Source of the DNA: Geomonas sp. Red32
Lineage (GTDB): Bacteria; Desulfobacterota; Desulfuromonadia; Geobacterales; Geobacteraceae
DNA length: 64,000 bases
Assembly: GCF_023652955.1 (NCBI RefSeq)
Contig: NZ_JAKLOY010000008.1
Location: 62,001-126,000, forward strand
Direction: 5' to 3'
A model generated the notes under the pieces. The model was not told the DNA's origin. It did no database searches and saw only the letters and a program-made list of their open reading frames with translations. Of this stretch, positions 17,000-25,010 are shown piece after piece. Position numbers and translations under genes: made by a program. Position 1 is the stretch's first letter. Each line of letters opens with the position of its first letter.

Positions 17000-19639
17000 T
17001 CACGAAAGCACCTCCCGCAGCTTGTTACTCATCTCCATCAGCCGGTACGGCTTCTGGATGAAGGCCACCCCCTCCTCGCTGAACTTTTCCGCCACCTCGT
17101 ATTCGCTGTAACCGCTCGCCACGATGACCGGCACCGAAGTGTCGATCAGCCGCAGCTCCTTCAGGGTCTGCTCGCCGTCCATCTCGGGCATGGTCAGGTC
17201 GAGCAGCACGCAGACGATCTCCTGACCGTGCCGGCCGTAGACCTCCAGCGCCTCCCTCCCGTCCCGCGCCACCAGCACCTCGAACCCCATGGCGGACAGC
17301 ATGTGCCCGCCGAGTTTTCTGATGTTCTCCTCGTCGTCCACCAAAAGCACGGTCCCCTCGCCGCTGAACAGTCCGTCCCCTGGCTGGGTTACCGGACGCT
17401 GCGCCGGGAGCGCCAGGGCGGGAAGCAGCACACGGAAGGTGGTCCCCTTCCCCACCTCGCTCTCGACCTTGATGGCCCCCCGGTGCCCGCGCACGATCCC
17501 GAGCACGGCGGCCATGCCGAGCCCGCGCCCGGTGAACTTGGTGGTGAAGAAGGGATCGAAGATCTTCTGGATGTTGCCCGGCTCGATACCGCACCCGGTG
17601 TCGCTCACCTCCAAGACCACGTAGCGCCCTTCCGGAAGCGAGTCGTCGATCCAGGAATCGGAAAGCATTTCGCGGTCGCAGTCGATAGAGCCGGTGGCCA
17701 GGGTGATCACCCCTGCCTTTTCCCCGATCGCCTCGGAGGCGTTCATGACCAGATTCAGGACCACCTGCCGCAACTGGCTCGCATCGCCGCTGATGGCCGG
17801 CAACGGCTGCTGGAAGTCGTATTTGAGGGCGGTCTTCTTGGAGATGGAAACCTCCAGCATCTGCCCCATCTCCTTCACCAGGTGGCTCAGGTCCAGTTCC
17901 TCGATGAGGAATTTCCCTTTCCCCGAGTAGGCGAGCATCTGGCGGGCCAGTTCCGCGGCACGGCCGGCTGCCACCTCGATCTGGGCGATGTTGTCGCGGG
18001 CCGGGGAATCCTCGGGAAGCCTCATCAGGGCCAGGTCGGCGTTACCGGTCACCACCATCAGAATATTGTTGAAATCGTGGGCGATTCCGCCCGCCAGCAC
18101 CCCCAGGCTCTCGAGCTTCTGCACATGCCGCATCTGCTCTTCCATCCGCTGCTTCTCCAGCTGCAGCTGTTTATGCTCGGTGACGTCGACCACCACCATC
18201 ATGATGTGCGGACAGCCGTCCACCTCGCAACGGGATATGAAGAAATCGAAGTAGACCGATCTGCCGAAGGTAGTGACGAAGGGGCGCTCCAGGTGCCGGG
18301 TTACCCCGGTTACGAGCACCTCCTCGGCAATGGCATCGACGCCTGAGGACTTCCAGCTTCCCAGGATGCGGAAATTCTGGGAGAGAAGCCTCGATCTGGT
18401 GCCGCCGACCATGGCGGCCAGGGTCTCGTTGGCGACCACGCAGTCGCCGGTGGCACCGTCGAAGACCTGGATGCCGGTGGGGGACGAGGCGAGCAGCGTC
18501 TCCAGCAGCACCAGCGCCTTGTCGCGTGCCTCCTCGATAGTCTTTCGCTCGGCGAGCTCCCGGGAGAGCCGGCGGTTGGTGCGGTCGAGCTCCTCGGTCC
18601 GTTCGGCCACCCTCAGTTCCAGGGTGTCGCGGGAGAACCGGAGGGCCTCCTGGGCGCTCACCTCGCTCTGCCACCCGTAGTAGATCCGGCGCGACAACAG
18701 CACGGTCACCAGCACGAAGACGCCGACCAGGCAGGACATCCGGAAAAGGTCCCGCCGCCAGGGAGCCAGGAAGTCCTTTTCCGCCAGGCCGACCAGGACG
18801 TAGAGGGGATAGCGCCCCACCTTGAGAAAGGAGACCATCTTCGGGACGCCGTCCCAGCTCAAGGGGGTATAGAAGGTTCCTCGCTGCCGCCCCTCCTGGA
18901 GTAGCAGGCGCAGTTCGGGGGATATCTTGGAGACGCCGATGACCTTGGTGTCGCCCGAGGTGCCCTGGTGACGGACCATGATCCTCATGTTGCCGTCGCG
19001 CAGGCTGATGCCGCCGGTGGGGCCGACGTCGATGGCGGACAACATGGTCCGGATGGTGTCGACCGCAACGGGGCAGGAAATGACACCGGCGAAGGATCCA
19101 TCGGGATTGTTGATCCGCCGGGCGAAGGCGATGATGAGCTTGGGGGTGACCCTCCCCATGACCGGAGAGGAGATGACCAGTTCCGCCCGCGGGTCATCCC
19201 GCAGCTGCTGGAAGAACGGGCGGTCGGCCAGCGTGAAGTGACCGTCGGGCACCCCGGCGCCGTAGATTAGATCCCCCCGTGCGTTGGCCATCCGTAAAGC
19301 CACTACCTCGGGAAGGCGCTCCTGCAGCCGGCTCAGGTGACGGCTGAAGTCGGAAGGCTTGATCCCGCCGGCTGCGATTTCCCTTTCCGCCTCGTCGACC
19401 GCTGCCAACAGGGCCACGTCAATGGTATCGACCAGCCCGGTTATGCTGTAGCCGAGGGCCTCCGACAGGTTCTTGCTGTCCTGGGCGGCCCGCTCGAGGT
19501 ACTGGCGCTTGCTCTGCCCAAGGGACAAGGCGGCGAGGCTCGCGACAAAGAGATTCAGGAGGAGGACGACGGCGACCAGTCTGAACAGTACGTTGCTGTT
19601 GGCACGGGAGGTTGCGGCTGATTCTCGAGCGACTTCCAT
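17000..19639 (-). CDS. Hybrid sensor histidine kinase (Cache-PAS-HisKA-HATPase-REC)
   Basis: An 879-residue inner-membrane sensor kinase. A transmembrane helix spans about residues 18-41, a periplasmic double-Cache-like domain about 45-290 (LRMANARGDLIYGAG; ADRPFFQQL) and a second helix about 300-318. A coiled coil and a PAS domain follow. The dimerisation/phosphoacceptor box has H521 in GGIAHDFNNIL. The ATPase has the N-box (VVLNLVMNASEAIG), SDTGCGI and FTGRGLGMAAV, and a C-terminal receiver has LVDDEE and the acceptor Asp in LLDLTMPEMDG. The start is supported by AAGGAG. Its ligand is unknown; Cache domains usually bind small organic molecules. It is 256 bp downstream of the MshEN-receiver gene on the same strand and may signal to it. 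Confidence 0.9.
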   Translation of the reverse strand: MEVARESAATSRANSNVLFRLVAVVLLLNLFVASLAALSLGQSKRQYLERAAQDSKNLSEALGYSITGLVDTIDVALLAAVDEAEREIAAGGIKPSDFSRHLSRLQERLPEVVALRMANARGDLIYGAGVPDGHFTLADRPFFQQLRDDPRAELVISSPVMGRVTPKLIIAFARRINNPDGSFAGVISCPVAVDTIRTMLSAIDVGPTGGISLRDGNMRIMVRHQGTSGDTKVIGVSKISPELRLLLQEGRQRGTFYTPLSWDGVPKMVSFLKVGRYPLYVLVGLAEKDFLAPWRRDLFRMSCLVGVFVLVTVLLSRRIYYGWQSEVSAQEALRFSRDTLELRVAERTEELDRTNRRLSRELAERKTIEEARDKALVLLETLLASSPTGIQVFDGATGDCVVANETLAAMVGGTRSRLLSQNFRILGSWKSSGVDAIAEEVLVTGVTRHLERPFVTTFGRSVYFDFFISRCEVDGCPHIMMVVVDVTEHKQLQLEKQRMEEQMRHVQKLESLGVLAGGIAHDFNNILMVVTGNADLALMRLPEDSPARDNIAQIEVAAGRAAELARQMLAYSGKGKFLIEELDLSHLVKEMGQMLEVSISKKTALKYDFQQPLPAISGDASQLRQVVLNLVMNASEAIGEKAGVITLATGSIDCDREMLSDSWIDDSLPEGRYVVLEVSDTGCGIEPGNIQKIFDPFFTTKFTGRGLGMAAVLGIVRGHRGAIKVESEVGKGTTFRVLLPALALPAQRPVTQPGDGLFSGEGTVLLVDDEENIRKLGGHMLSAMGFEVLVARDGREALEVYGRHGQEIVCVLLDLTMPEMDGEQTLKELRLIDTSVPVIVASGYSEYEVAEKFSEEGVAFIQKPYRLMEMSNKLREVLS

Positions 19640-19895
19640 GAATCTCCTTGCTGCGCGACGGTCGGGGGAAAGGGTGAGGAGAGACGGTCACTTCATTATA
19701 TCGGCCAGCGGGTAAAATTCATGAGTGAAAAGGCGGGAAATTGCCCGGCGGGACGGCGACGGAAAAACAGAGGGGGGGCACGACGTTTCGGCAACTATTA
19801 CCCACCATTTCCCGAAGAACAGATAGAAAACCGGTACGGGGGGCGCGGTGTGTGGCGCCCAGGTACCGGCTTTGGAAAGGGGGTGCAGGTGGCAG

Positions 19896-20783
19896 CTATT
19901 TTCCGTAGATGTGTTCGCTGCTCTGGAAGGCTCTTTTGACACGGGTTAAAAGGCCGATCTCCTTGACCGGCTTGAGGACGAAGTCGAAGAATCCCTTTTC
20001 GAGGGCCTCCTTCTCCTCGTCGGGTGTGGCCGCGGCAGTCATCAGGATGACCGGCATGTAGCGGAACTCCGGGATGTTGCGGATAGCGAAGAGAAACTCG
20101 TAGCCTCCCAGCTTCGGCATGACCTTGTCGGTGATCACCATCCTCGGCTTGAGGGTGAAGATCTTGGTGAAGGCGTCCATCCCGTCGAGCGCGGTCTCCA
20201 CCTGGTACCCCTTGCGGGTCAGGATCTTGGCCACCATCTCACGGTTCAACTGGTCGTCCTCCACGACGAGGATGCTCTTGCTCCCCGCCTCGACGATCTG
20301 CTGCTGGCCGAGGTAGTGGCGGGCGATTGCGCGGGTGATTTCGACCCGGGTGGAAACGTAGAGCACCACCTTGTGCCCGGTGAGCTTCTCGATCTCGTCG
20401 AACAGCTGGCCGGTGGTGGGATCGGCCACCGCGAGACCGAGCTTGCCGCCGTCCACCTTCAGGGGGAACAGGGTATGTTTGACGGCCAGCTCCAGCGGGA
20501 TCATCTTCAGCATCGCGGGGGGAAAGGCGTACTTGGCGAAATCGTGGATCTTGCGGCTGCGGTACTGCACCGCGAGGGCGTCGGCCAGCTCCTCCGGGGT
20601 GACCAGCCCGATCACCTCGAGAAGCTCTCCCAGCCTCAGGTGCTTCGACCGCGCGTGCTCAATCAGCCGGGAAACCGAAACCGAGGTGAGGATCCCCTTT
20701 TCGACGAATATCTCCCCGAGCGGCTTGTGGCCGGGTACGGTGGAACCCGGGATATGCGGGGCAGTGGTATCGTGTTGTGTCAT
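19896..20783 (-). CDS. MshEN (GspE N-terminal) domain fused to a response-regulator receiver
   Basis: A 295-residue cytoplasmic protein. Residues about 15-155 resemble the N-terminal domain of type II secretion/pilus ATPases (MshEN), with RLGELLEVIGLVTPEELADAL near residue 50, a motif that in characterised members binds cyclic di-GMP. Residues about 168-290 are a CheY-like receiver: ILVVEDDQ, acceptor D219 in VITDKVMPKLGG, the conserved Thr in ILMTAAA and Lys in FVLKPVKE. No DNA-binding or ATPase domain follows, so output would be by protein contact. It lies between the kinase gene and the repeat-protein secretion operon, all on one strand. The link to surface-structure control is an inference. 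Confidence 0.82.
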   Translation of the reverse strand: MTQHDTTAPHIPGSTVPGHKPLGEIFVEKGILTSVSVSRLIEHARSKHLRLGELLEVIGLVTPEELADALAVQYRSRKIHDFAKYAFPPAMLKMIPLELAVKHTLFPLKVDGGKLGLAVADPTTGQLFDEIEKLTGHKVVLYVSTRVEITRAIARHYLGQQQIVEAGSKSILVVEDDQLNREMVAKILTRKGYQVETALDGMDAFTKIFTLKPRMVITDKVMPKLGGYEFLFAIRNIPEFRYMPVILMTAAATPDEEKEALEKGFFDFVLKPVKEIGLLTRVKRAFQSSEHIYGK

Positions 20784-21031
20784 TCGGACATTCTCCGAAA
20801 ACGTCTAATGAAGGTCCGGCTGGACCAAAGTGCAAAATTAAAGGCAAAAGGGAAAAAAGGCAACCCAATATTGCATGGGTGATCTTCACACCAACCGGAA
20901 AAATCGGGCAGTTGGGGAAATTATACAGGAAGGCCGTCTGGGGGCGACAGGAACGGCGGGAGGATTTCAATACGGCGGGGGATTAAGGAACGGCGGGATG
21001 ATCGGGGACTCGGCGGGGCTGGAAGGAATCG

Positions 21032-21067
21032 GCGGTCCGGAGGGAGATTTGGCTCCCGCCGGACCGC
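21032..21067 (-). terminator. Hairpin after the LPP20-like gene
   Basis: GCGGTCCGG (21032-21040) pairs with CCGGACCGC (21059-21067), with an inner GGGAG/CTCCC stem. It lies 7 bases past the stop of the last gene of the secretion operon. There is no clear U-tract on the minus strand, so it may be an mRNA-stabilising or weak termination structure. Confidence 0.45.
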
Positions 21068-21073
21068 ACGAAA

Positions 21074-22027
21074 TTATTTCAGTACGAAGGCGACCTTGGC
21101 GCCCGCCAGGAAGTTGGCTTTCTGGTTGGCGGAGAAGATGGCCACCGCATCCTGGTCGCTGACCTGCAGGTCGGCGGCGGTCACTGTGCCGACCGCTTTG
21201 ATGACCAGCGGGGTCTTCACGCCGCGGGCCTCGAGCGCGGCCTTGGCCTTTTCGACGCTGTTCGTGTACTCGCCGCACCCCTGCTCGACCAGCACCTTCT
21301 GGCTCACCTTAGACGGGTCGTAGAGGAGCTCCTTCTTGGTGCTGAAGATGCGGTTGATGAGCGCCGCCTTGAAGTTCTGGTCGGTCGCATCGACGATCAG
21401 GCCATCGTAGTCGACGGGGGGAGCGGCCGGAGGCGGGGTGGCCGCGGGGGGCTCGTACTTGGGAGCCGGCTTCCCATCCAGCTCGGTCACCGCCTTTTTC
21501 AGCTCGGGATCCTTGGTCATCCGGTCGTACACCGCCGAGGCGAACCCCTTGGGACCGTGAAGCCCGATCTTGACGATGGCGATGGCGGTGTCCTTGTCCT
21601 TGCTGTACTCCTGCAGCACCACCTGGACCCCTTTCACCATTCCGGTGACCGCGCTCCGGACGCTGTCGTACTGGAGCATGCCGTCCTTGACCGAGGTATC
21701 GCCCACCAGGGCGAAGCCGTTGAGGTATTCCGCCACCGAGCGCTGGGCGAGCACCACGGCGGCCCGCTTGGCTCCCATCTCCCGCTGGGCGGGGGTCCTG
21801 GCGTCGGGGTTGCCCACTGCTTCGCCGTAGAAGACCAGGGCCTCCTGGCTGAAGGCGGCGTTGTCGTCACGCCCGTTGGGGCCGCCGGTCACGCTGAGGT
21901 TCTGCTGGCTTAACCACGCCTTGGCCTTGGTGAAGGTATCGTCGATCTGGCTGGCGCCGCCGTCGTCGGCCAGCGCCGCGCCTGCCCAGAGCGTCATCAT
22001 CAGGGCTGCTACCGCAATCCTCTTCAT
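21074..22027 (-). CDS. LPP20-like secreted protein of the repeat-protein operon
   Basis: A 317-residue exported protein with a clear signal peptide (MKRIAVAALMMTLWAGAALA). Residues about 80-105 (AQREMGAKRAAVVLAQRSV) match the pattern of LPP20-family lipoproteins, although no lipobox Cys is present here. A Pro/Ala-rich linker (about 195-215) separates this from a C-terminal domain with a QGCGEYTNS segment. It is preceded by AAAGGAGAGG. It is the last gene of the set headed by the 36-residue repeat protein, separated from the preceding lipoprotein gene by 202 bp containing a C-rich dispersed repeat. Its function is unknown; periplasmic assembly or outer-membrane support is a guess from context. 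Confidence 0.6.
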   Translation of the reverse strand: MKRIAVAALMMTLWAGAALADDGGASQIDDTFTKAKAWLSQQNLSVTGGPNGRDDNAAFSQEALVFYGEAVGNPDARTPAQREMGAKRAAVVLAQRSVAEYLNGFALVGDTSVKDGMLQYDSVRSAVTGMVKGVQVVLQEYSKDKDTAIAIVKIGLHGPKGFASAVYDRMTKDPELKKAVTELDGKPAPKYEPPAATPPPAAPPVDYDGLIVDATDQNFKAALINRIFSTKKELLYDPSKVSQKVLVEQGCGEYTNSVEKAKAALEARGVKTPLVIKAVGTVTAADLQVSDQDAVAIFSANQKANFLAGAKVAFVLK

Positions 22028-22077
22028 CGTCCTCTCCTTTAAAAATTCATTGAATTGAATAACGTCAGTGACCGAAA

Positions 22078-22175
22078 GTCCCCCCTTCGAAAAAGGGGGG
22101 CGGGGGGGATTTCCTCACGCACCGGCCGCTTCAAATCCCCCTAAATCCCCCTTTTTCAAAGGGGGACTTTCTCAC
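22078..22175. repeat. CCCCCTTTG-type dispersed repeat (inverted pair)
   Basis: Two opposite copies: CCCCCCTTCGAAAAAGGGGG on the left and AATCCCCCTTTTTCAAAGGG on the right, around a short spacer. Related copies occur at 28291, 32639, 35919, 36201, 38483 (inside recG), 45315, 49194 and 57104. Confidence 0.8.
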
Positions 22176-22229
22176 CGGAAAGAGGGACCGGCACGTTGCA
22201 GTGCCGGGCCCCTCTTGGTTACTCAGTGG

Positions 22230-22850
22230 CTACTCGTAGCTGCCGATGGTCCCGGCGATCTTTTTCGCCACCTCGGCGGTGTAGTAATCCCCACCCTTGT
22301 CCCCCTCCTCCGAATACTGCAGCTCGGAGAGGATCTTGCCGTCGGAGGTCCGGGCGACCTTGAGATCGACGTAGAGGACGGTCGGGGCGTTGTCCGGGAT
22401 GGCCGACGGGGTCGGCGACAGCGTCGCGGTGTAGGGGAGGATCCCGGCGGCCCGGGCACGGTCCACCGCGTTGGGGTCCACGTAGCCGTCGATCTTCCCG
22501 CCTACCACGTAGTCGAGTTTCTCGCGCCGGGCAATGTCGATCTGGGAACGGATGTTGTAGTTGTACGGCACGTCCAGCGGAACGATGACCACCTCTTTCT
22601 TGAGCAGCTGCTGGAGCCGGCTCGCCAACTCGGCGGCGAAGATGACCGGCATCCCTTTCTTGCTGCAGAGGTTCGCGTCGTTCCTGGTCTTGATATCGTT
22701 GTACCCGATCTCCTTCAGCACCAGGTCCGGACGGCACTGCTGGAAACCGACCACGCCCACCTTGTAGTTCCTCCCCGGGCCGGAGCAGCCGGCCAGGACG
22801 GCGGTGGCGAGGGAGGCGGAGATGAGAACCGGCCACAGTTTCTTCGACAT
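22230..22850 (-). CDS. Lipoprotein with CsgG/TolB-N-like fold signature
   Basis: A 206-residue lipoprotein: signal peptide ending in the lipobox VLAGC, then YKVGVVGFQQ, an AELASRLQQLL helix, KLDYVVGGKIDGYV and a TVLYVDLKVARTSDGKILSEL strand pair. This order (beta strand, helix, D-Y-V-V-G-G-K-I, then 'dlkv.r..dGkil') is the pattern of the CsgG/TolB N-terminal alpha/beta domain, so it may be a shorter relative of the neighbouring CsgG-like protein. The start at 22850 is supported by AGAGGAA. It lies 56 bp after the CsgG-like gene in a probable operon. Role unknown; an accessory secretion or plug lipoprotein is possible. Confidence 0.6.
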   Translation of the reverse strand: MSKKLWPVLISASLATAVLAGCSGPGRNYKVGVVGFQQCRPDLVLKEIGYNDIKTRNDANLCSKKGMPVIFAAELASRLQQLLKKEVVIVPLDVPYNYNIRSQIDIARREKLDYVVGGKIDGYVDPNAVDRARAAGILPYTATLSPTPSAIPDNAPTVLYVDLKVARTSDGKILSELQYSEEGDKGGDYYTAEVAKKIAGTIGSYE

Positions 22851-22906
22851 GGTTATTCCTCTCAAGTGGCGCCCGGCGCTGGTCCGGGCGGCGGTTTGCG
22901 CTCTCG

Positions 22907-24532
22907 TTACTTGTTGCTCGCTTCCATCCGGTCCAAAAGGAACTTGGCCTGGTGGTCGTCCGGGGAGAAGCGGAGCGCCTCGTGCAGGGCGGCCTGCGCG
23001 TTAGGGAGATCCCCCTTCTCGTAGGCGAGGAGGCCGAGCGATTTCCACAGAAGCGGATCCTGCGGGAACCTCACCGTCCCCTCCTTGAGGGCCGCGGCGG
23101 CCTTGGGCTCGTCCTTCATCTCCTTCAGGCAAAGCGACAGGTAGAAGTAGGTCTCCGGCGACGGGAGGATCTTCAGGTTCTCGGAGAAGTACTCGATCGC
23201 CTTGGGATAGTCGCGGCCACGGAAGGCACGGCCGGCGAGGATCATCGCCTCGGTGCTCTTCATGCGGCGCTCGTCGTCGCTCAACCCGGCGTAGGGAGAG
23301 CCGGCCGGGGGCGCGGGGGCGGCCGCCTGCTGCGGTGGCGCCGGCTGCTGCGCCGCGGGAGCGGGAGCCGGAGCCGGGGCGGGAGCCTGCGAGGCCGACT
23401 GCTGGGCCTGCATGATGTTGGTCAGGGTGATCCGGCGGCCAAGGGTCTTCTCGTTGATCGGGATGTTGACGTAGAGCTGGGTGAAGGTGTCGAGGTCGAC
23501 GGTCTTCCCTTCGGCTACGAAGCCCGGCTTGTACTTCTTGAGCGCGCCAAGGGTGACCTCGTCGAGCATCCCGGTGAGCGGCACGTCGTAGCCGTAGAGG
23601 TAGAGCCACTGCTGGGCGTTGTGGTTACGCTGGAAGTCGTTCATCCGGTAGTAGCTCTTCTTGATGGCGTCGGTCACCACCTCGTCGGCCTGGGTGTCGT
23701 CGTCGACGAGCCTCCAGTACGGGATGGAGAGGTCCTTGCCGACGATCTGGATCATGCTGAACTCGACCAGCAGCCGGACGGCGTTGTGGCGCCCCTGCAC
23801 CTTCTTGATGCTCCCCTTGCTCCCGAAGGTGGGGCCGAAAAGGGTGATGCCGAATTCCTTCTCGGAGAGGGCCTTGGTCACCTCCATCGAGTTGGTGGTG
23901 TTCATGCGGGCGATGCCGGCCATGGTCTTGAAGTCGAGCAGGTTGAAGTCGAGGGTGATCCTCGCCAGCCCCGTCTTGGTCGAATCGGAGTAGTCGATGC
24001 CGATCTTCTTGGAGGGGACCGGGATCGGCAGCGGGACCTCCCCTTCGGCCCCCACGTCGGTGCCGGAGCCGCGGGTCTCGAGGCCGCGGTCGAACTCGGT
24101 GATGCCGCCGGAGACCACCACGTCCGGGATCAGCTTGTTCCTGAAATTGGAGTACCCGGTCGCCATCTGGTTCTGGATGAAGGCGGGGTCGTAGGGGATG
24201 AAGGTGACGTTCCCCCCGATGGAGTTCAGGGCGCTCTTGATCATCTCGGTGATATCCTTCGGGATCTCGCCGCCGGTGGCTATGGCGGTCCCGGTGTTGT
24301 CACCGATCGGGTTGCTCTGGATTTTGAGCGGGCCGGTGTCGTAGATCTCGGTCATCAGGCCGAGGTTCCTGAGCGATTGGGTGAAGGAGGTCACCTTCTT
24401 GATGGGGGCGGTCTCGGGGAGCTTGACGTCGACCTTGGAAGGAGCTACCGAGGCGCAGGCGGCTAAAAGGCCGGAAAAGACCAGCAGCGACGCGAGCTTG
24501 AGTCGCATCGACGGCACAGTAATGTTCTTCAT
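22907..24532 (-). CDS. CsgG-like outer-membrane lipoprotein with peptidoglycan-binding-like and TPR domains
   Basis: A 541-residue lipoprotein (lipobox LLAAC near residue 25). Residues about 40-300 follow the CsgG/HfaB pattern: DVVVSGGITEFD, a glycine/serine-rich membrane-strand region, TGLARITLDFNLLDFKT, a second strand pair, and AVRLLVEFSMIQIVGK with IPYWRLV. In curli systems this domain forms the nonameric secretion pore. It continues into a peptidoglycan-binding-1-like segment (YLYGYDVPLTGMLDEVTLGAL), a Pro/Ala-rich linker and about three TPR-like repeats at the C-terminus (AIEYFSENLKILPSPETY; LPNAQAALHEALRFSPDD). Curli CsgG is only about 277 residues, so the added domains are notable. 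The ATG at 24532 is chosen from GAGGGAA and the signal peptide. Confidence 0.72.
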   Translation of the reverse strand: MKNITVPSMRLKLASLLVFSGLLAACASVAPSKVDVKLPETAPIKKVTSFTQSLRNLGLMTEIYDTGPLKIQSNPIGDNTGTAIATGGEIPKDITEMIKSALNSIGGNVTFIPYDPAFIQNQMATGYSNFRNKLIPDVVVSGGITEFDRGLETRGSGTDVGAEGEVPLPIPVPSKKIGIDYSDSTKTGLARITLDFNLLDFKTMAGIARMNTTNSMEVTKALSEKEFGITLFGPTFGSKGSIKKVQGRHNAVRLLVEFSMIQIVGKDLSIPYWRLVDDDTQADEVVTDAIKKSYYRMNDFQRNHNAQQWLYLYGYDVPLTGMLDEVTLGALKKYKPGFVAEGKTVDLDTFTQLYVNIPINEKTLGRRITLTNIMQAQQSASQAPAPAPAPAPAAQQPAPPQQAAAPAPPAGSPYAGLSDDERRMKSTEAMILAGRAFRGRDYPKAIEYFSENLKILPSPETYFYLSLCLKEMKDEPKAAAALKEGTVRFPQDPLLWKSLGLLAYEKGDLPNAQAALHEALRFSPDDHQAKFLLDRMEASNK

Positions 24533-24583
24533 GGTTCCCTCGTGGCGCATTGAATTGGACAACTGAAGCGGTACCGGGGCAAG

Positions 24584-24943
24584 CTAGCGCCCGATGACCT
24601 GGGTTTTGTCGCCGCGGCTTTGGTCGATGATGACGACGTCCCCGCGGATGGTCCCCCCGACTCCGAGGACGACGGAGTTCATGTTGCCGGTGGAAGGGCC
24701 GGAACCGCCCCCCGCCTGCTGCCCATCCTCCATCCCGTGGGAGGAACGGACGTCGGCCTGGCTCATGGCGTTTCTCTTGATGAAGCTTACGTTGCGGTCC
24801 TTTTGCCCCAGCTCGTCGTCGCTCTCGATGGATCCCTCCAGGTGGCGGGAGATCCCGTCGTCGAGGTCGGAGGCGATGGCGCCCTTGCCGGCCAGCAGGG
24901 CGAAGCAACAGGAGATCAGCAGGATTTTCGGCATCGTCTTCAT
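24584..24943 (-). CDS. Small secreted protein, candidate minor subunit or nucleator
   Basis: A 119-residue protein with a signal peptide (KILLISCCFALLAGKGAIA). It has a charged middle (LEGSIESDDELGQKDRN), a Gly-rich linker (QQAGGGSGPSTG) and a C-terminus alternating hydrophobic and polar residues (NSVVLGVGGTIRGDVVIIDQ). The final strand-turn-strand pattern with Gln and Gly at the turn resembles curlin-type or HfaA-type tails, but no family is confidently recognised. GAGGAGAG precedes the ATG. Lying between the repeat-protein gene and the CsgG-like gene, it is placed where curli and Hfa systems carry minor subunits. That role is inference. Confidence 0.55.
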   Translation of the reverse strand: MKTMPKILLISCCFALLAGKGAIASDLDDGISRHLEGSIESDDELGQKDRNVSFIKRNAMSQADVRSSHGMEDGQQAGGGSGPSTGNMNSVVLGVGGTIRGDVVIIDQSRGDKTQVIGR

Positions 24944-24954
24944 TTCTCTCTCCT

Positions 24955-25002
24955 CAAAAAGTTTCCGGCGGCCACCCCGCCAGGGCAGCGGCCGCCGGAA
25001 AC
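24955..25002 (-). terminator. Intra-operon intrinsic terminator after the repeat-protein gene
   Basis: A perfect 13-bp stem, GTTTCCGGCGGCC (24961-24973) against GGCCGCCGGAAAC (24990-25002), followed on the minus strand by TTTTT. It begins 8 bases after the stop codon of the repeat protein. It should release most transcripts there and let a fraction read through to the secretion genes. Confidence 0.85.
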
Positions 25003-25010
25003 GGATCGGG

